In this document: piece after piece, positions 10,372-23,183 of the stretch | Layout: each line of letters starts with the position of its first letter | Numbering within the stretch: position 1 is the first letter of the stretch | NCBI GenBank assembly: GCA_015680685.1 | Contig: MNCI01025533.1 | Location: 10,007 to 74,006 of the forward strand | Origin: Gnetum montanum | Lineage: Eukaryota; Streptophyta; Gnetopsida; Gnetales; Gnetaceae | Direction of reading: 5' to 3' | DNA: 64,000 nt | Program-made: the position numbers and the translations under genes | Notes under the pieces: model-generated | The model's input: the letters and a program-made list of their open reading frames with translations, nothing else | What the model was told of the DNA's origin: nothing | Database searches by the model: none

Positions 10372-12840
10372 ATGATCTCTTCTACCCACATTATATAGTT
10401 ATCTTCTATCAAGATAAAAAAAAGCTCTCATTAAGAGACCGTTTGGACAATGTTATTTAAGTGCATGATAGAGTTGCTACATTCATGGTACAAGTTTTCA
10501 TAGTTAGGGCCTAGTTGGACCATTTAGCAAAAGGTTATTGCATTGATAAGAAGATAATAAGATCTTACAATTATAATACTATCTAACATTATATAGATTG
10601 ATGACAAGAACAACATCAATGTAGAAAAATTAAACATAATCCTTAATCCAAGATGGAGCTTGAGTAAATAGAGCACAAGACTTATAGAACCTACAAGGAG
10701 GAACAATTAATTTCTCCCATGTTTACTCTACATCATACTAAGTACACCACATTTAAATTCAACAAGGAGTAGTTATGAAACATAATCCCATGATCCTCAC
10801 TAAAAATTCATCCTATTGAAGATGATAGGGATTGTAAAATTAGGATATCCCACAAACATAGAGCCCCTAGTAGAGGAACAAGACATAAAGAAAGAGATTT
10901 TAGAGGAAGATAGAGTAGACATGTAAACTTTGATAACTCCTTCCTATGAAATAATTCAAGCACTAGTGAAAGAAGAAGGATAAAATGTAATCTAGAAGAA
11001 AAATAAATCAATGAAGCCAAAATGAAATCAAAGTAGAATGTGATGAATATCCAAATAGTTTAGAATTACACAGAAATTTCCACACTTGACAGTAAGGATG
11101 AACTATTACTGACCATGTAAATCATGCTTCATGTTAGAGAGATTTTACAAATTCCATCTAAGCATCAATGAGAAACTTGCATCAAAAGTCTTGATATGAA
11201 TAATATGTTGTGATTAGAGAGAGATTACAATGTTAATCCATAGAATTATCTACGGACCTTTCATGATGCTCTTGACTTTCAAAATATTGAGAGTAAGTGG
11301 GAAAAACTAAAGTTATTTTATAAGATAGTCATTAAGAAGGTAGAGAGCTAATACTAATTATTGGAACCAGATTCTATTCATAGGTGGAGTACCATGTTAA
11401 AGGTGTTCAATGAAAAGTGAAAAAAAAAACTTATTCTAGAGTGTCCAATGTTAGGAAAAAATATAAGTATGGAAGTAGAAAACTCATAAATCACTTGATG
11501 AAATCTTGAATAGGAATCATTCATTGCTACATTAATGTCTAGGCCATGATGTCTCCAAAAAGAAACAACTCTACCACATCATCTATGAGCTAAGACACAA
11601 AACATGTGAGATCCTTAAGGTCTATTCTCAAGTAATATTTTTTTAACTCAAGGTCTATCACATACAAAACCTCATTGATCAAGTGACAAATGAAATGGAT
11701 GACCTCAGGAAAAGAGAATATGTAGAGGAATACAATAAAAAACTATCTCTTAAGAATAAAGAGACAAAAATCTATGAACCTTAAGAGGTGAACACAATTA
11801 AGAAAATAGTATAACAAAAGAAATTACCAATTTAAAATTAATCTAAAATATAGAAATAAGAATGAAAAAAATTTGAGATGATATTAATGAAAAAATTGTC
11901 CCCATTAAAGATAATGAAGTGAAATGAATAGGGAAAAGTAGTAAAATCTAAATAAGAGTTGGTAAAGAATAAGAAAAAGAAATAGTCAAATCCAAAAGGC
12001 AGACTAATTTATGAATAAGTATTTGATTTAAAGACCAAAACTAATGATGGATATGATTTTTTCCAATATGAATACACTAAGAGTTTTTGTCTTGTTATGT
12101 CACAAATAATCACAACTATACAAGAATTGGGTCTTAATGCTTTGAATCCAAAGTTTGTTAAAAGTCTTATACTAAATGGATCATCATATATGTAGGATAA
12201 TTAGAAAAAAATCTCATATTATCCAAGTAGAATGACATCTTATCCTTAATAGAAATAGCAATAGCAACAACAAACTTCACAGTCATAGGGGATGTCATCA
12301 TCATGACAATAGTACCTTACCATCATCTTAATCCTTATGGATACTTTGTTAAAAAACCTCATATTATAGAAACTAAATGGTACCTTATCCTCAAGATAAA
12401 TATTAATAGCAATATCAAACTCCCCAGTCAAAGGGAAGATCATCATTATGACAATAGTACCAACTTGATCCTTATGGAAATTTTGTCCAACAACTAGTCT
12501 TTTGAACAAGTCCTACTACTACACATCATTATTATTCTCTCAAATATCATAAACATATAATACCTACTCCTAAATCTCCATCTTATGTATCTCATTTATC
12601 TCAAAAATATTCACCCTTCAATCATAATACCTTTGAAATAAGTTAATGATGTTATGACCACCATCAATGGTTGATCATATCCTATAAACTTTCTTGTAAT
12701 TCATGTTTAGGGTAATAAGGGTAACATTCCTATCATTATGAGAAGGACATGGTTTAGTACTATAGATGTAAAATTGGACACTAAATATCTTTCCTTGGAA
12801 ACTATGAATAAAATTGAACATGGCATAGTGGAAAGCAAAA
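10372..12840 (+). pseudogene. gag and C-terminal protease remnant of element D
   Basis: The frame opens with ATG at 10372 (MISST, compare MSSSH of B and C). The gag core aligns to A between about 11100 and 11420: frames read IESKWEKLKLF and LLEPDSIHRWSTMLKVFNEK, the counterparts of the A/C segment at 16400-16520 and 37960-38090. Near 12732-12835 a frame reads TWFSTIDVKLDTKYLSLE, corresponding to the end of the aspartic protease in A and C (GRxWLSTIDAKMGIRDLSLE). Stops and frameshifts are dense. A tandem duplication interrupts the linker at 12236-12500. Role when intact: capsid/nucleocapsid and polyprotein processing. Confidence 0.6.
12236..12500 (+). repeat. About 145-bp tandem duplication in D gag linker
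   Basis: Copy 1 starts about 12236 (cttatccttaatagaaatag...) and copy 2 about 12381 (ccttatcctcaagataaata...). Both contain tcatcat[c/t]atgacaatagtacc (about 12295-12312 and 12430-12452) and atccttatgga, offset by about 145 bp. In the sense frame this is the Q/Y/P-rich linker before the protease. Copies are clearly diverged, so the duplication is old. Confidence 0.65.
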
Positions 12841-14360
12841 TAATTTCATTTATTACATATAAAGTTAATGAGTACATTTACATGTGAATAATTTGGAATG
12901 TAAAAGCTACTATCCTACCAGCAACATGTATCAAATGTAAAAAATATAAGTATGTGCAAAAAAGCATATATGTAGTAGCCAATAAATAAGAAGACACCTC
13001 GTTGCTAGTTGAAAACTTAGCAAAAATGTATAAAACATGCATGACAATATCAAAGAAACTCATCAATTCCTATGTTCAAATGGTCTAGCAAGTAGAAGAA
13101 TTACAACAAAAAGTTCTCCAACCTAGCTATACACAAGAAGAAAGTGTTGATTTCAAAAAAGTTGAAAATCAAAAAGAAAATGTATCTAAACTAGTTAAAA
13201 TGAAAATGTTTTCTAATTCAATAAAATGAATATATCCAAAGAATGGAAAACTAATTAACATTAATACTAAATTAACTAATTCCCAAAAATATGAAATGCT
13301 AAAGATGGTAATCAAGAAGCGTACAATGTATGATTTGGGTATTGTATGATCCATCTTCTAAATGTCTACTCATAATCTTAATCATGGGAGAGATGAGATT
13401 ATTTGAAGGAATTATGAACTATGGATTTTTATGTTTTTTTGATTTTCCAATTCTTTGCATTTTTATATTTCTTTATATTTCTCAAATCTTAATATCTTTT
13501 TCTTGAATTTCTTATATGTTTTCCATTCCTTAGCCATTTTGTTTGACATATATGTTTTATGTTTTTCCTCATTCTTCATTATTAATGTATTATTAATGGT
13601 TTTTATAAGTGTACATCATTAAGTTACATTAATTCATTTCATATTATCTATTTTAATTGTTACATTTATAATAATTAATGAGATCACTTTGATTACCCCT
13701 CTATCTTTCATTAATAAGAGGTTGATATCATAGGCACAATATAATCCATATAATTCTTATATTATTTTAGCAAATAGCTACCTCAACTATAAGATACTAA
13801 AAGATCAACAAGGAAATAAATCTCAAAAACAAATCCACTTAATAAGTCATTGGAAAGGCATGTGATCCATGCATGAAGGTAGATCTCTATCAATTAAGAG
13901 AGTTGATTAATTATTAAATTTAACCAATATTAATATGTCATTATAAGATCATGTGACTCATGTTCAAAAGAACTATTTTGGTTATGCTAAAATTTATTGT
14001 TGAACTAAAAAGGAATGTAAACTATGTCTGAAGATGCACCACGAAATAATGGTCCAAGATAAAGCTTTAATTATCTAAACTATTGAGTCAATATGCTTTA
14101 TGTTTCCCCTAATAAGCTAAGAAGTTATTCCTATAGTTATGTTTCTTTATCAATTAATCCTATGATCATAGTTTTTTAAAAGACACAATGTAATGCAATG
14201 AAAAAGAGGGATGACTTTGTCTGAAGTTTTGAAAAAAGAGCATAGTGATTGTCATTAATCACACTTTACACATAAAGTACATTGTATTCATGCATCAAGT
14301 ACCTCATGCCCCTAACTTTTACTTTTATTTCCCATTCTCACATCTCATCTTATCCATTAT
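12841..14360 (+). other. D interior: pre-RT linker fused to post-integrase spacer (pol deleted)
   Basis: Up to about 13350 a frame (LVKMKMFSNSIK, then NGKLININTKLTNSQKYEML) parallels the pre-RT linker of A, B and C (LKTLPTRMECMFLKNEKLVI region at 40230-40330 in C). From about 13380 (atcatgggagagatgag, then T-rich text) it matches the post-integrase region of A (21215 onward). RT, RNase H and INT, about 2.5 kb in A and C, are absent between these points. 13400-13620 is very T-rich and non-coding; 13700-14360 is spacer with no recognised gene. Confidence 0.55.
14356..14360 (+). repeat. Target-site duplication, left flank of A
   Basis: attat directly before the 5' LTR of A; the partner attgt is at 23991-23995. 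Four of five bases match, and the difference is a G-to-A transition. Confidence 0.6.
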
Positions 14361-15201
14361 TGATGAATCATGTTTTGATTAGCTTCAATATCGAATATCC
14401 AATATCAGAGCCTCGATATTAGGCAAGACGTGATGTCAAATATTAGATATTGCAAGGTATATGCTAGCCTATAAATATAGTGCTCAAGCTCATAATTTTC
14501 ATATTAGTTTTTTTCATAGATAGAAAAGCTCTTGTAGTTTTTGTTTTCTCTAGAGTTAGAATATTTTCTGAGTGCCTGTAGCAAGAGTTTGAGTGTGTGC
14601 AAATCCTTGTTTGAACACTAATGTACTTGAGCATTGTAGTGTGACAGGTAAAAATGAACACTTTTGATCATCCTTATAGCATTAAGAATAGATTAATTTT
14701 TCTTTGATGCATTTAATATTCATGCACTTCACTTTACTACACTTTAATTAAGCAATTAATTTCTAATTGTTAATGAACACAAGCATGACCACTTCGAGCA
14801 TACGTGTAGGACTTGTTAACCCAAAAACGCTTAACGTTTGTTACCTTAGCAGCACTACATGCATTTAGAATGTGTCTAGAGAGTGGAAATGAGTACTTAT
14901 GTTAGGCTAGCTAGGCAATAGATTAATTAGATATTAAATTCCTACACCTTTCATTCTTGTCTTAGGTGATTAAACTTTCAAAACACAAAATGATAAAAAT
15001 CATGTGCATCAATTACATTTAAACCATATCTTTGAGCTTCACAAGTGTTTTTGGAAAGACAATGAATGTTCTCAATGCTCATTTCACTTCCTAGAGGATT
15101 AGTGCATTGGAGAACTATAGGTCCATAGAATCTAATTAGATCACACATGAATGCCTTAGTGATTCATATGGTTGGGCATAGGGCTACCCCGTTGCTCATC
15201 A
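14361..15201 (+). repeat. 5' LTR of element A
   Basis: TGATGAATCATG ... GTTGCTCATCA, 841 bp. U3 holds several near-palindromic ATATC/GATAT strings (14387-14455) and a TATA box TATAAATAT at 14470-14478. The 3' copy at 23184-23990 is visibly diverged but colinear throughout. Confidence 0.9.
14470..14478 (+). promoter_or_regulatory. TATA box in 5' LTR of A
   Basis: TATAAATAT about 110 bp into the LTR. The same CCTATAAATATAG context is in the C 5' LTR (36028) and the B 5' LTR (minus, 33513-33521), which supports it as the retrotransposon core promoter. Confidence 0.6.
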
Positions 15202-15202
15202 T

Positions 15203-15220
15203 TGGTGTCATTGCTGGGAC
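15203..15220 (+). promoter_or_regulatory. Primer-binding site of A (tRNA-Asp type)
   Basis: tggtgtcattgctgggac one base after the LTR end; it equals TGGCGCCATTGCCGGGGAC with C-to-T changes. Both CpG-containing positions are decayed. Confidence 0.75.
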
Positions 15221-15359
15221 CTTTTGGTTATTTTTTGCACTATATAGATTTAGTTAAAATTATTCAAATCATTAAAATGAACCTTAGATTCATATCACAT
15301 TTTAAGATTACTACAATGCATTTAAGAAGCACACTGAATTTTTATTTTTCTAACATAAA

Positions 15360-17790
15360 ATATCTTCTTCTCACAGGAGAGATTCTTTATCCAAGTTTGA
15401 CGGAGTACATCAACCAGTGCCTCAATAATACCAAGTGGTATATGCTCATCCTAATGAGTATGTACCAAATTTTACCTTCATCCTACACCAAGATGAATAG
15501 CTGCGATTGCATGACATGAAGAGCAACATTGTGTTGTCGTCCAATCGATCTATTCCTACAATGCTCCAACATATGCTTATACAATGGGCTCTCCAAGGAC
15601 TTCATGTTGAGTATGTGGTGTAAGATAGTGATGCCAAGAACTATCATCCCACTAATGCACAACATCTCAAAGATCACCAGTTAGAAAAATATTATGAATT
15701 TGGGAAGGGAAAAGGATTTAACGATTCCCCATTCCTATTTTACCAAAAAGATGATGGAGAGTCCTTCTATGGGGGTTTTCCATTTAGTGAAATTCTTCTC
15801 TTTAACTTCAATGAAGGAGGTCAACACTAGAACTTACAATCCATGATTCACAATCCTAGTTCTAGTAATAATGGATCCATTGACAAAGAGGGATGCAAAG
15901 AGGCAAGTCAAGGTAGGGATGTGAATAAGAAAAAAGATCATGATCATGGTTGCAATCATGGAAGAGGTGGTAGTAAGCATCATGATGATGTTAGTTCTCC
16001 TTCCTCTTTACCTCATCATCATCCTCTTCTTCTTCTAGCTTTGATCACAACCATAGGGAGCAGGACCATGATGGAGGTGACCAATAGGATCGAAATGATC
16101 AAAGGGACCATTGGGCAAGACAAGACTAGGGGCATGAGCATTTAAGAAAGACACGATATCATGAATAAAGGAGTATTAGAGGACATCATAGGCACCAAAA
16201 TCAAGGCCTTGATGAGCCTTTTTTTGCTACCCAAAGTATGCTAAACATTGTAGAGGTAGTACAAATTCCAACAAGGCATGTGAGTGATAGTCGAATCAAA
16301 AGGCTAGACATGACAATATTCCTTGGTTCAAAGGGGGATATCACTCAGATATGCAGAATAATCTCCAAGGTTTTCACGATGCATGTGCCTTGTAGAACAT
16401 AGAGAATAAATGGAAAAAGCTTAAGTTGTTCCCAAGGACACTCATTAAAGAAGTAGAAAACTAGTACGAATCCTTAGAACTAGAATCTATTAGATGATGG
16501 AGTACAATACTTGAATTCTTCAATGATATATATCAAACATACTTCAAAGTGTCCAACTTAAGAAGGTAGATCCAAAGATAGAAATAAGGAACACACAAAC
16601 CCTTGGATGCCATCATTAGCCAATACTATTCTTTAATGCATAGATGTCCTAGCCATCGTTATTCTTAATTGGACAAAATTTATCACATTGTAGATGGGCT
16701 TTGATCTAAAATGAGGAGAACCCTTAGCATCTATGCCCAAGGGTAACTATTGAAATTGAGTGCCCATTAGATCCAAAGACTGATTAAGAAAGTAGCTAAA
16801 GAGGAAGGTGAATTGAGAAAACAAGAAAGTGTAGAAGAGTATAATCATGATCCTTCCTTCTACAAGTGGCAGGGTTGATTTTGAGATAGTGAGGAAGAAC
16901 TAGCACTTGATGATGTGATGAATAGTAAATCCTTGTCACTTCAAAAACTTCAATTTGAAATTATGACCAAGGTTGATCGATTATGGGACTTCATGGATAG
17001 TAGATTTCAAGCTATCCTAAAAATTATTGAAGATTCCAAAGATCAAGATAGTAATCGTGAGTGCAAGAGGCACAAGGAAGTTGAATGTACCTATCAAAGA
17101 GGTAAGGACAAGATTGCTACAATATAAAAAGTTGCACATAGTGAATTAGATGATGATTGTGGGTGTGACATCTACTAGTATGAACATCCTATGTGATGTT
17201 TCTCCATAGTATGACACTTACAAGAGTCTAGGATGTATGCTTTGAATCCATGACTAGCACAAAGGCAAACAACCAGATGATTACATTACCCTCAAGCTAA
17301 TCTTAGGAAATTCCACCAACAAAAACAATATTATCCAAGTGGAGCTCAACCACAACCATATGAGCAATATCAACAATGGAAATAACCATAGTCATTGGTG
17401 TTGGCACCAACAAGGTCACAATACCCTTATCGAAAAACTAATCTCTATGGGTATTACGTTCAGCAACCCTTATCTCCACATGACTCCTCTAGTCATGTTT
17501 CTACTTTCCAGTGTCACTAACATCCTTCTAATTATTATCAAACTCATTATTCACATGAAAGAATGGATACCACCTCTTATCCTTATCCTCCTCTTGTTGC
17601 TACACATCTTCCTCCTCCCTTAGCACAACAAGAACCTGCTCCACTTATGTGGGATGAACTCCTAGCTTAACTGCAACAACACAACACTACTAGGGTCATT
17701 AATCTACAACTCATTCATCAACCGAGTGGTTCAAATGTTCGATCAAAGAAAAGACCTTTCTTCCAACCACGTAGTCCACCTAAGCCCTCA
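15360..17790 (+). pseudogene. gag of element A (capsid, nucleocapsid, P/Q-rich linker)
   Basis: The frame corresponding to MSSSHRS... of C and B starts at 15360, but ATG is ATA here. The N-terminal part reads QVVYAHPDEYVP-like in all three sisters (with frameshifts in A). Near 15600-15720 a frame reads SDAKNYHPTNAQHL as in B. The capsid-like core is 16200-16860 and a basic stretch follows (17040-17110). The nucleocapsid knuckle at 17164-17199 reads C-D-I-Y-stop-Y-E-H-P-M-stop-C, so its second Cys is lost (TGC to TAC). The region 17290-17790 encodes the P/Q/Y-rich linker before protease. Multiple frameshifts and stops; no full Gag is possible. Confidence 0.7.
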
Positions 17791-17799
17791 AATACACTT

Positions 17800-18312
17800 A
17801 TGGTTGAAAATCTTGTTCCTCCATCTTCATCTATATCAAATTCCTTCAAATTTCCTTCAAACAAAACATTGCCCAGGATCCATACTATGATGCTTACTCA
17901 CACTATATTTGATTGGATTTGTGCTAGAAACCTTCCTAGGAAGTTAATAGATCCTAGAAATCCTTTGATTTATTTAAAAATTACTAGGAACAAATCATGT
18001 AAGGCTCTTCTTGATTCGAGTATTGGTGTCAACCTAATCTCTCATGAGATGTATACTAAATAGAACTTACCTCCTTTAAAGAAGAGAAATATCATATTAG
18101 AATTGGTAGAGCAACCCACCACTATTACATTAGGACTAGTAAAAGACATCGTGACCACTATCTATGGGTGGTCTTATCCTACTAATTTCCTAGTGATCGA
18201 GATGGAGAACTACAAAGGGGACTTCTCAATCATCATGGGAAGGACATTGCTAAGAATCGGTGATGTAAGAATGGGTATAAGAGATCTTTCCCTAGAAATA
18301 TCCAAATAAAAT
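17800..18312 (+). pseudogene. Aspartic protease of element A
   Basis: An open stretch ending 18063 reads SCKALLDSSIGVNLISHEMY, and after one stop continues with LGLVKDIVTTIYGWSYPTNF and FSIIMGRTLLRIGDVRMG. This is the Athila-type retropepsin layout: D-[ST]-G-like active site (here D-S-S), then V-x-D-V-x-V hydrophobic strands and the IILGRPFL-like flap end (IIMGRTLL). The Gly of the D-T-G motif is replaced by Ser in A; B has D-L-G and C has N-F-G. When intact this would cleave the Gag-Pol polyprotein. Only one in-frame stop separates the two halves. Confidence 0.75.
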
Positions 18313-18849
18313 GCATTTGTAAAGATTGAGAAGAAGCATATAAGGTGCAACTATATGCAGAAACTCTGGGTAGTGAAATGAGCATCCATCTCTACATGCA
18401 AACAGTGTGCATTAGAAGTAGAAATTCAAAGGTGTCTATACGTAGTAGCCATAAATAAGAGGGCACCCTATGGTTGACCATTGATTCTAAGAGTAGCACA
18501 CTTTGCATGGAACCAACTAAGAGCTTGACATGTGCATATGGTATAGGCATGGATGAACTAGAGCAATTTCATCATCAACTCTCTGATGATGCAAATGATG
18601 ATACCTACTAGGGAGAGTTAGAAATTCCTAAAAATATCAAGAAAGAGCCCCTTGAACTAAAAAATCTATCGACCATCATGGAATATGTGTTCTTCAAAAT
18701 GGAAATTCGGTCATAATTAATGCCAATCCTACTCTAGAATAGAAAAAGACCTTAAATGTGGTAAAAATGGTCAACAAAGTTGGCCTGGTCATATCTTGAA
18801 CTCACAGGAATTTATCTTAGGATATGCTAGCATTACATCTACACTGACT
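18313..18849 (+). pseudogene. PR-RT linker of element A
   Basis: Continues the polyprotein frame with stops: MDELEQFHHQLSDDANDDTY near 18550-18610 and ELKNLSTIMEYVFFK near 18655-18700. The same linker is readable in B (ORF 29945-30265, minus) and C (40120-40380), so it is a conserved acidic connector between protease and RT with no known catalytic role. Confidence 0.6.
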
Positions 18850-20029
18850 TGATCATGAAGCTAAAGAGATAGCCACAAAGATGATTGAATCCAAAACTAA
18901 AGCATAACATCAAGGAGGAAATTGAACAACTCCTCAATGTAGGGTTCATTTATCCCATTGCAGATACCACATGAGTTAGTCCACTCATGATTATGCCAAA
19001 GAAAGATAGCAAGTGGTAGGTATGCATCAATTTTATTGTTGAATATGACAACATTCAAGGATGACTTTCCATTGTCAATTGTTGATCAAGTATTGGCTAT
19101 AATATCCAAGCATTACTACTATATTTTTCTAGATGGTTATAGTGGCTATAACCAAATCTAGATTATGCTAGAGAACCAAGCCAACACAACATTCATAAGT
19201 CCCTAGGAAACTTTTCCATATCGTAAGATGCCTTTTGGTCTGTGCAATGCCCCTACTACATTTCAACACCTAGTCCTAAGCATTTTTCTATATAAAATTG
19301 ATAGTGGTATGGAAGTCTATGGAAGTCTTCATGGATGACTTCTCCACCTATGGAGATACATTTGAGTAAGCACTAGACCACCTTGAGCAAGTACTAAAAT
19401 GATGTGTTGAGACAAACCTTAGGCTCAACTAGCAAAAGAGTCACCCAATGGTCTAGGAAGGCATTGTGTTGGGGTACAGAATATCACAAGCATGAATTGA
19501 GATTGACCTTGAAAAAATACGGGTCATCCAAGGAATAACCCATTAACCAGAAACTATCAAAGATGTTCAGTCATTCCTTGGACATACTGGCTACTACCAG
19601 CTATTCATAGAGAATTTCTCTAATATCGCAAAACCATTGGTGGAGTTGACAAAGAAAGATTCTCCATTTTTATAGAATATAAAATGTGAATAAGCATTCC
19701 AATTTTTGAAAGAAAAACTTATAAAAACTCCAATAGAAGCACCCAACTAGCCCAAACTATTTCATGTTATGAAAAATGCATCAAATTATGTCTCATTTAT
19801 GATGGCATAATAAAGAGGAAGAGAAACCACTATCTAATATGTTTCTTGATGATCTCCTCTTTTCTAGGGCTATAATTGAATAATTTCCCAATGAGCCTAA
19901 ATGGTATGATGGCATTCTCACCTATATTCTCACCCAAGAGATGCCACAAGCATTGGACCACTAGAAGAAACAGTAGATTTTTTACCAGGTAAAACACTTC
20001 ATTGAGATCAACAGACACCTCTACAAGGT
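18850..20029 (+). pseudogene. Reverse transcriptase of element A; RNase H mostly deleted
   Basis: RT starts around KPKLRHNIKEEIEQLLNVGF (18890-18950) and continues with PLMIMPKKD (18985-19010), CLMPFGLCNAPTTFQ-like text at 19225-19265 and the active-site box F-M-D-D at 19328-19339, so both catalytic Asp of the YxDD motif survive. The thumb/connection reads through GIEIDLEKIR and the YYQLF motif near 19500-19610. RNase H begins at FHVMKNASNYVSFM (first Asp of MTDASNYA is Asn), then jumps at about 19803-19808 to sequence that in C lies about 330 bp further on. The E and D catalytic segments (TTTEKEL, YIDHS in C) are missing. Stops and frameshifts throughout. Confidence 0.75.
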
Positions 20030-21150
20030 GTGCATCGATGGCCTAGTTCATTGGTGTGTCTCTCATAATGATTAATTGTGGGTTCTCCAAGATGCTCATA
20101 AAGGTCCTTGTGAAGGTTTCTATGCTAGGAGATGCATGACCATTAAAATCCTAATGCAGGGTACTATTGGCCAACAGTTTTCAGAGATGCTCATCAATAT
20201 GTCCACTCTTGTGAACACTACCAACGAGATGATGGAATGACTACTCAAATGAAGGGACCTCAAAAATAGATTCAACCACTGGAACCCTTTGATATCCGAG
20301 GCATTGATTTTATATGTCCCATCACAACCATGTCAAATGGAAAGGCATACATCATAGTCATTGTTTTCTATTGTACAAAATGGGTAGAAGCAGTAGCCGT
20401 CACCAACTGTACATCTTCTACTACTGCTTGGTTTGTACAAAAAAATGTTGTAAATAGGTTTGATATGCCACATGCATTAATTTCTAACAATGGAACTCAC
20501 TTTACAGGCACTACCTTTCAAAAGCTCATGAAACACTTGGGGGTTGAACATAAACTCACAACACCCTACCATCCCCAAGCCAATGGTCATGCTAAGGTTA
20601 CCAATAGGGAAATCACAAGGACTCTAACAAGAACTATTAGTAACTATAGGAAAGACTAGAGTATGAAACTCAATGATGCCCTTTGGGCCTACCACTCAAC
20701 ATGGAAACTTCCTATAGGCTACTCTCCCTATGAGTTTGTGTATGGCAAATTACCAATACTTCCTATTCAATCTAAGCTCTGTACACTTTCAACAGCCTAT
20801 GACCTTGACCTTAACTTGAGTCTAGCACAAAAATAAATACTAATGAATCTTAACTTGCTAGGAAAAAATCAATTGATGGCCCTATCATCTAATGATTTGC
20901 ACAAAGCATATAACAAAAAGTATTGTAACCTTAAAATCAGGAAAGTCAAATTTTAACTAAGAGATAAGGTTCTCTACTAGAATCCCACACATGTACCTCA
21001 AAAAAATAAGTTCTAGATATTTTCGGAAGGACCTTATATAATTTATGAAACTTTTTCTTTTGGGGCCATGATGATCTACGAACCTGAGAGCTTAGACAAG
21101 AAACAATTGGTCAACATACAATAAGTCAAACCTTTCCGTGAGCATAAGCT
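20030..21150 (+). pseudogene. Integrase of element A
   Basis: N-terminal zinc region at 20080-20230 (DAHKGPCEGFYARR..., then CEHYQRDDG-like text; the second His and the last Cys are altered). The core is an open 109-codon segment (20330-20659): IVIVFYCTKWVEA, MPHALISNNGTHF, TTPYHPQANGHAKVTNRE. The catalytic positions are D-to-F, D-to-N and E-to-K compared with the family pattern DY.TKWVEA / SDNGTHF / NGQAEV. The C-terminal module with a GPY motif (EGPYIIYE near 21025-21050) is present here and deleted in B and C. It would have inserted the cDNA copy; now inactive. Confidence 0.8.
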
Positions 21151-23170
21151 AGCTAATACAACACACCTCATTAGATAGAAAACCATGCTCCATATTTCAA
21201 ATCTCTTCCTTTCAGCTCAATCATGTGGGAGATAAGCATCCACACTAACTATATAAGCAACTCCTCAAATTTTCACCCTTTTTGTTTAACACATTTTTCT
21301 TTTACAACTTTTTATTTTACATAATTCTTTATTTTACATCTTCTTATTTTCATGTTATTAATCTTCTCTAATTTTTGTTTTATAACATTGTTAGTACATT
21401 TTCTATTTCTTGAATATTTTACACTTTCTTTAATATTTTCTTTTATTTTGGTGTGATTTTCTAACTTTTTGTTAATAAGTGCCAGGCATAGTGGTAGTTT
21501 GTTGCTTGATCATGGTATGTACTATTTAGTTATTTGATTTTTGATTTCTAGATTCTAGCTTTGAATTTTGTTATAGATAATTAGGACATGGTTTCTTTTT
21601 CATGAGATAGGTAGTGAGTCCACAACATCAACCCATCAACAAACTCTATGTTTTTCCTTGTTCTGGAAAGGTGCAATCCCTTTTTCATTAATAAAACTAT
21701 AATGAATTTGTGACTTTGGTAGTTTCCAAAATTGGAAAAGATTTAAAGGTTTGAATAGGGTGTGACTTCAAGGGGATTAGGTATTCTTTGTGCCTTTGTA
21801 CTTACTTGGATGATGTATGTTTTTATGGATTTCTTACTATTCCATGCCAACCAATAAAAGGAAGTTGAATAAGTCTTTGCACAATGTGGTTCTCATCAAT
21901 AAAAAAATGATGGGAATTCAAAGCACACCCCTTAGACAGAATAAATGAATAAGTATTTTCATGGTGTAGTTCTTATTTAAAAAAAGATGGAAATTCAAAA
22001 CACACCACTTAGACAAAATAAATAGGCTATAAGCATTGGTTATGGCACTAGAAAGACATGTTACCCATGTCTGAAGGTCCCCTTGAACTAATGCCCTTAC
22101 TCACTTCCTACTTCTCTTTTCTTATCTAATAAGGAATGGTGGTTGTTCTATGGAAGTACTATTGTATCTCAAGAGAAGTGGACTAGTCTTAGCATGGTGA
22201 TGCGAAGTCACTGAACATGGTTGGTTTTGGTCTAGCTAAGGATGAATCTTATCAAGTCTTTTAACCATAAAATTCACAAGGGACTTTATGTAACCTTAAT
22301 CAGAAACTCCATTCCACTCTCTCTCTCATCCATCTATGCTTTCCATGTCTCACCTCACTACCGATTTCATGTTCTTGTTTGATGTCTTGGTTGGTTGTGT
22401 CAAAATTCTTAGGTAGTTTCTTTTGGGTTTTTTTACTTAGAATTTTGTAACCATTAATCATCCATGTGTCCCACGAACTCCTTGGTTTGGATTTATGCAA
22501 GGACAATAAAAGGCCTATGCCTAATTTGGAGAGGATCCACTTGCATATATTTTAGTTGGGTCAGTTAATTTCTTTATCTTTAGACACTCTTATAATCAAA
22601 TCATTTTGTTTACCTCATTAATGACATCGAATTGTGCACATCTTCACAACATTTTTTAATGAAATCTTTTATAGTTACTGTTGTGAACTCTTAAACCCTC
22701 TTTGTCAGTCATCCTACTAACACTACTAAAAAAACCAATCCACCCTAATCACAACCTACCCAAGTTTAACCATTGATAAGACAAGGTACTTAAAAGCTAT
22801 ATGTTACACATTTCATACTAATGCATGACTTTATTATTATTTTAGTGGAAAGTATGAACAACATGCGCAGACTATCCTCACAAAGGAATCAGCAGCACCA
22901 CCACATGACAAGGAATCTTCATGATCATTGAATCTTCTTCCTCACTCTTTAGCTACCAAAGGAATGGATGTCAATTTTTTCTAGGGTATTCTCTTCTTTT
23001 ATCATGAACACCCAATTCTATAAAAGATTGTAATTTGTAAACTTGGGAACTTAGGACTCTATCTGTTCCATTTGAGTCAAATTGCATGTCAATCAATAAT
23101 CCCATAGCTTCCTAATATTTTGTAAGAAATTTTTTCCTCCTCTTCTTCACTTGAGGATGAGTTTTCATTT
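21151..23170 (+). other. Post-integrase spacer of element A
   Basis: Begins at the ggagataagcatcc block that follows INT in A, B and C. It contains a T-rich stretch (21280-21480), a repeated aattcaaagcacacccctta block (21910 and 21990) and an acceptor-like TTTTAG at 22841-22845. Directly after that site A has only about 320 bp before the PPT, where F carries 2.85 kb of ORF. I see no gene in it. Confidence 0.6.
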
Positions 23171-23183
23171 AGTTTTGGGGGTA
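23171..23183 (+). promoter_or_regulatory. Polypurine tract of A
   Basis: agttttgggggta immediately before TGATGATTCATG of the 3' LTR; same position and form as in F, C and B. Confidence 0.75.
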
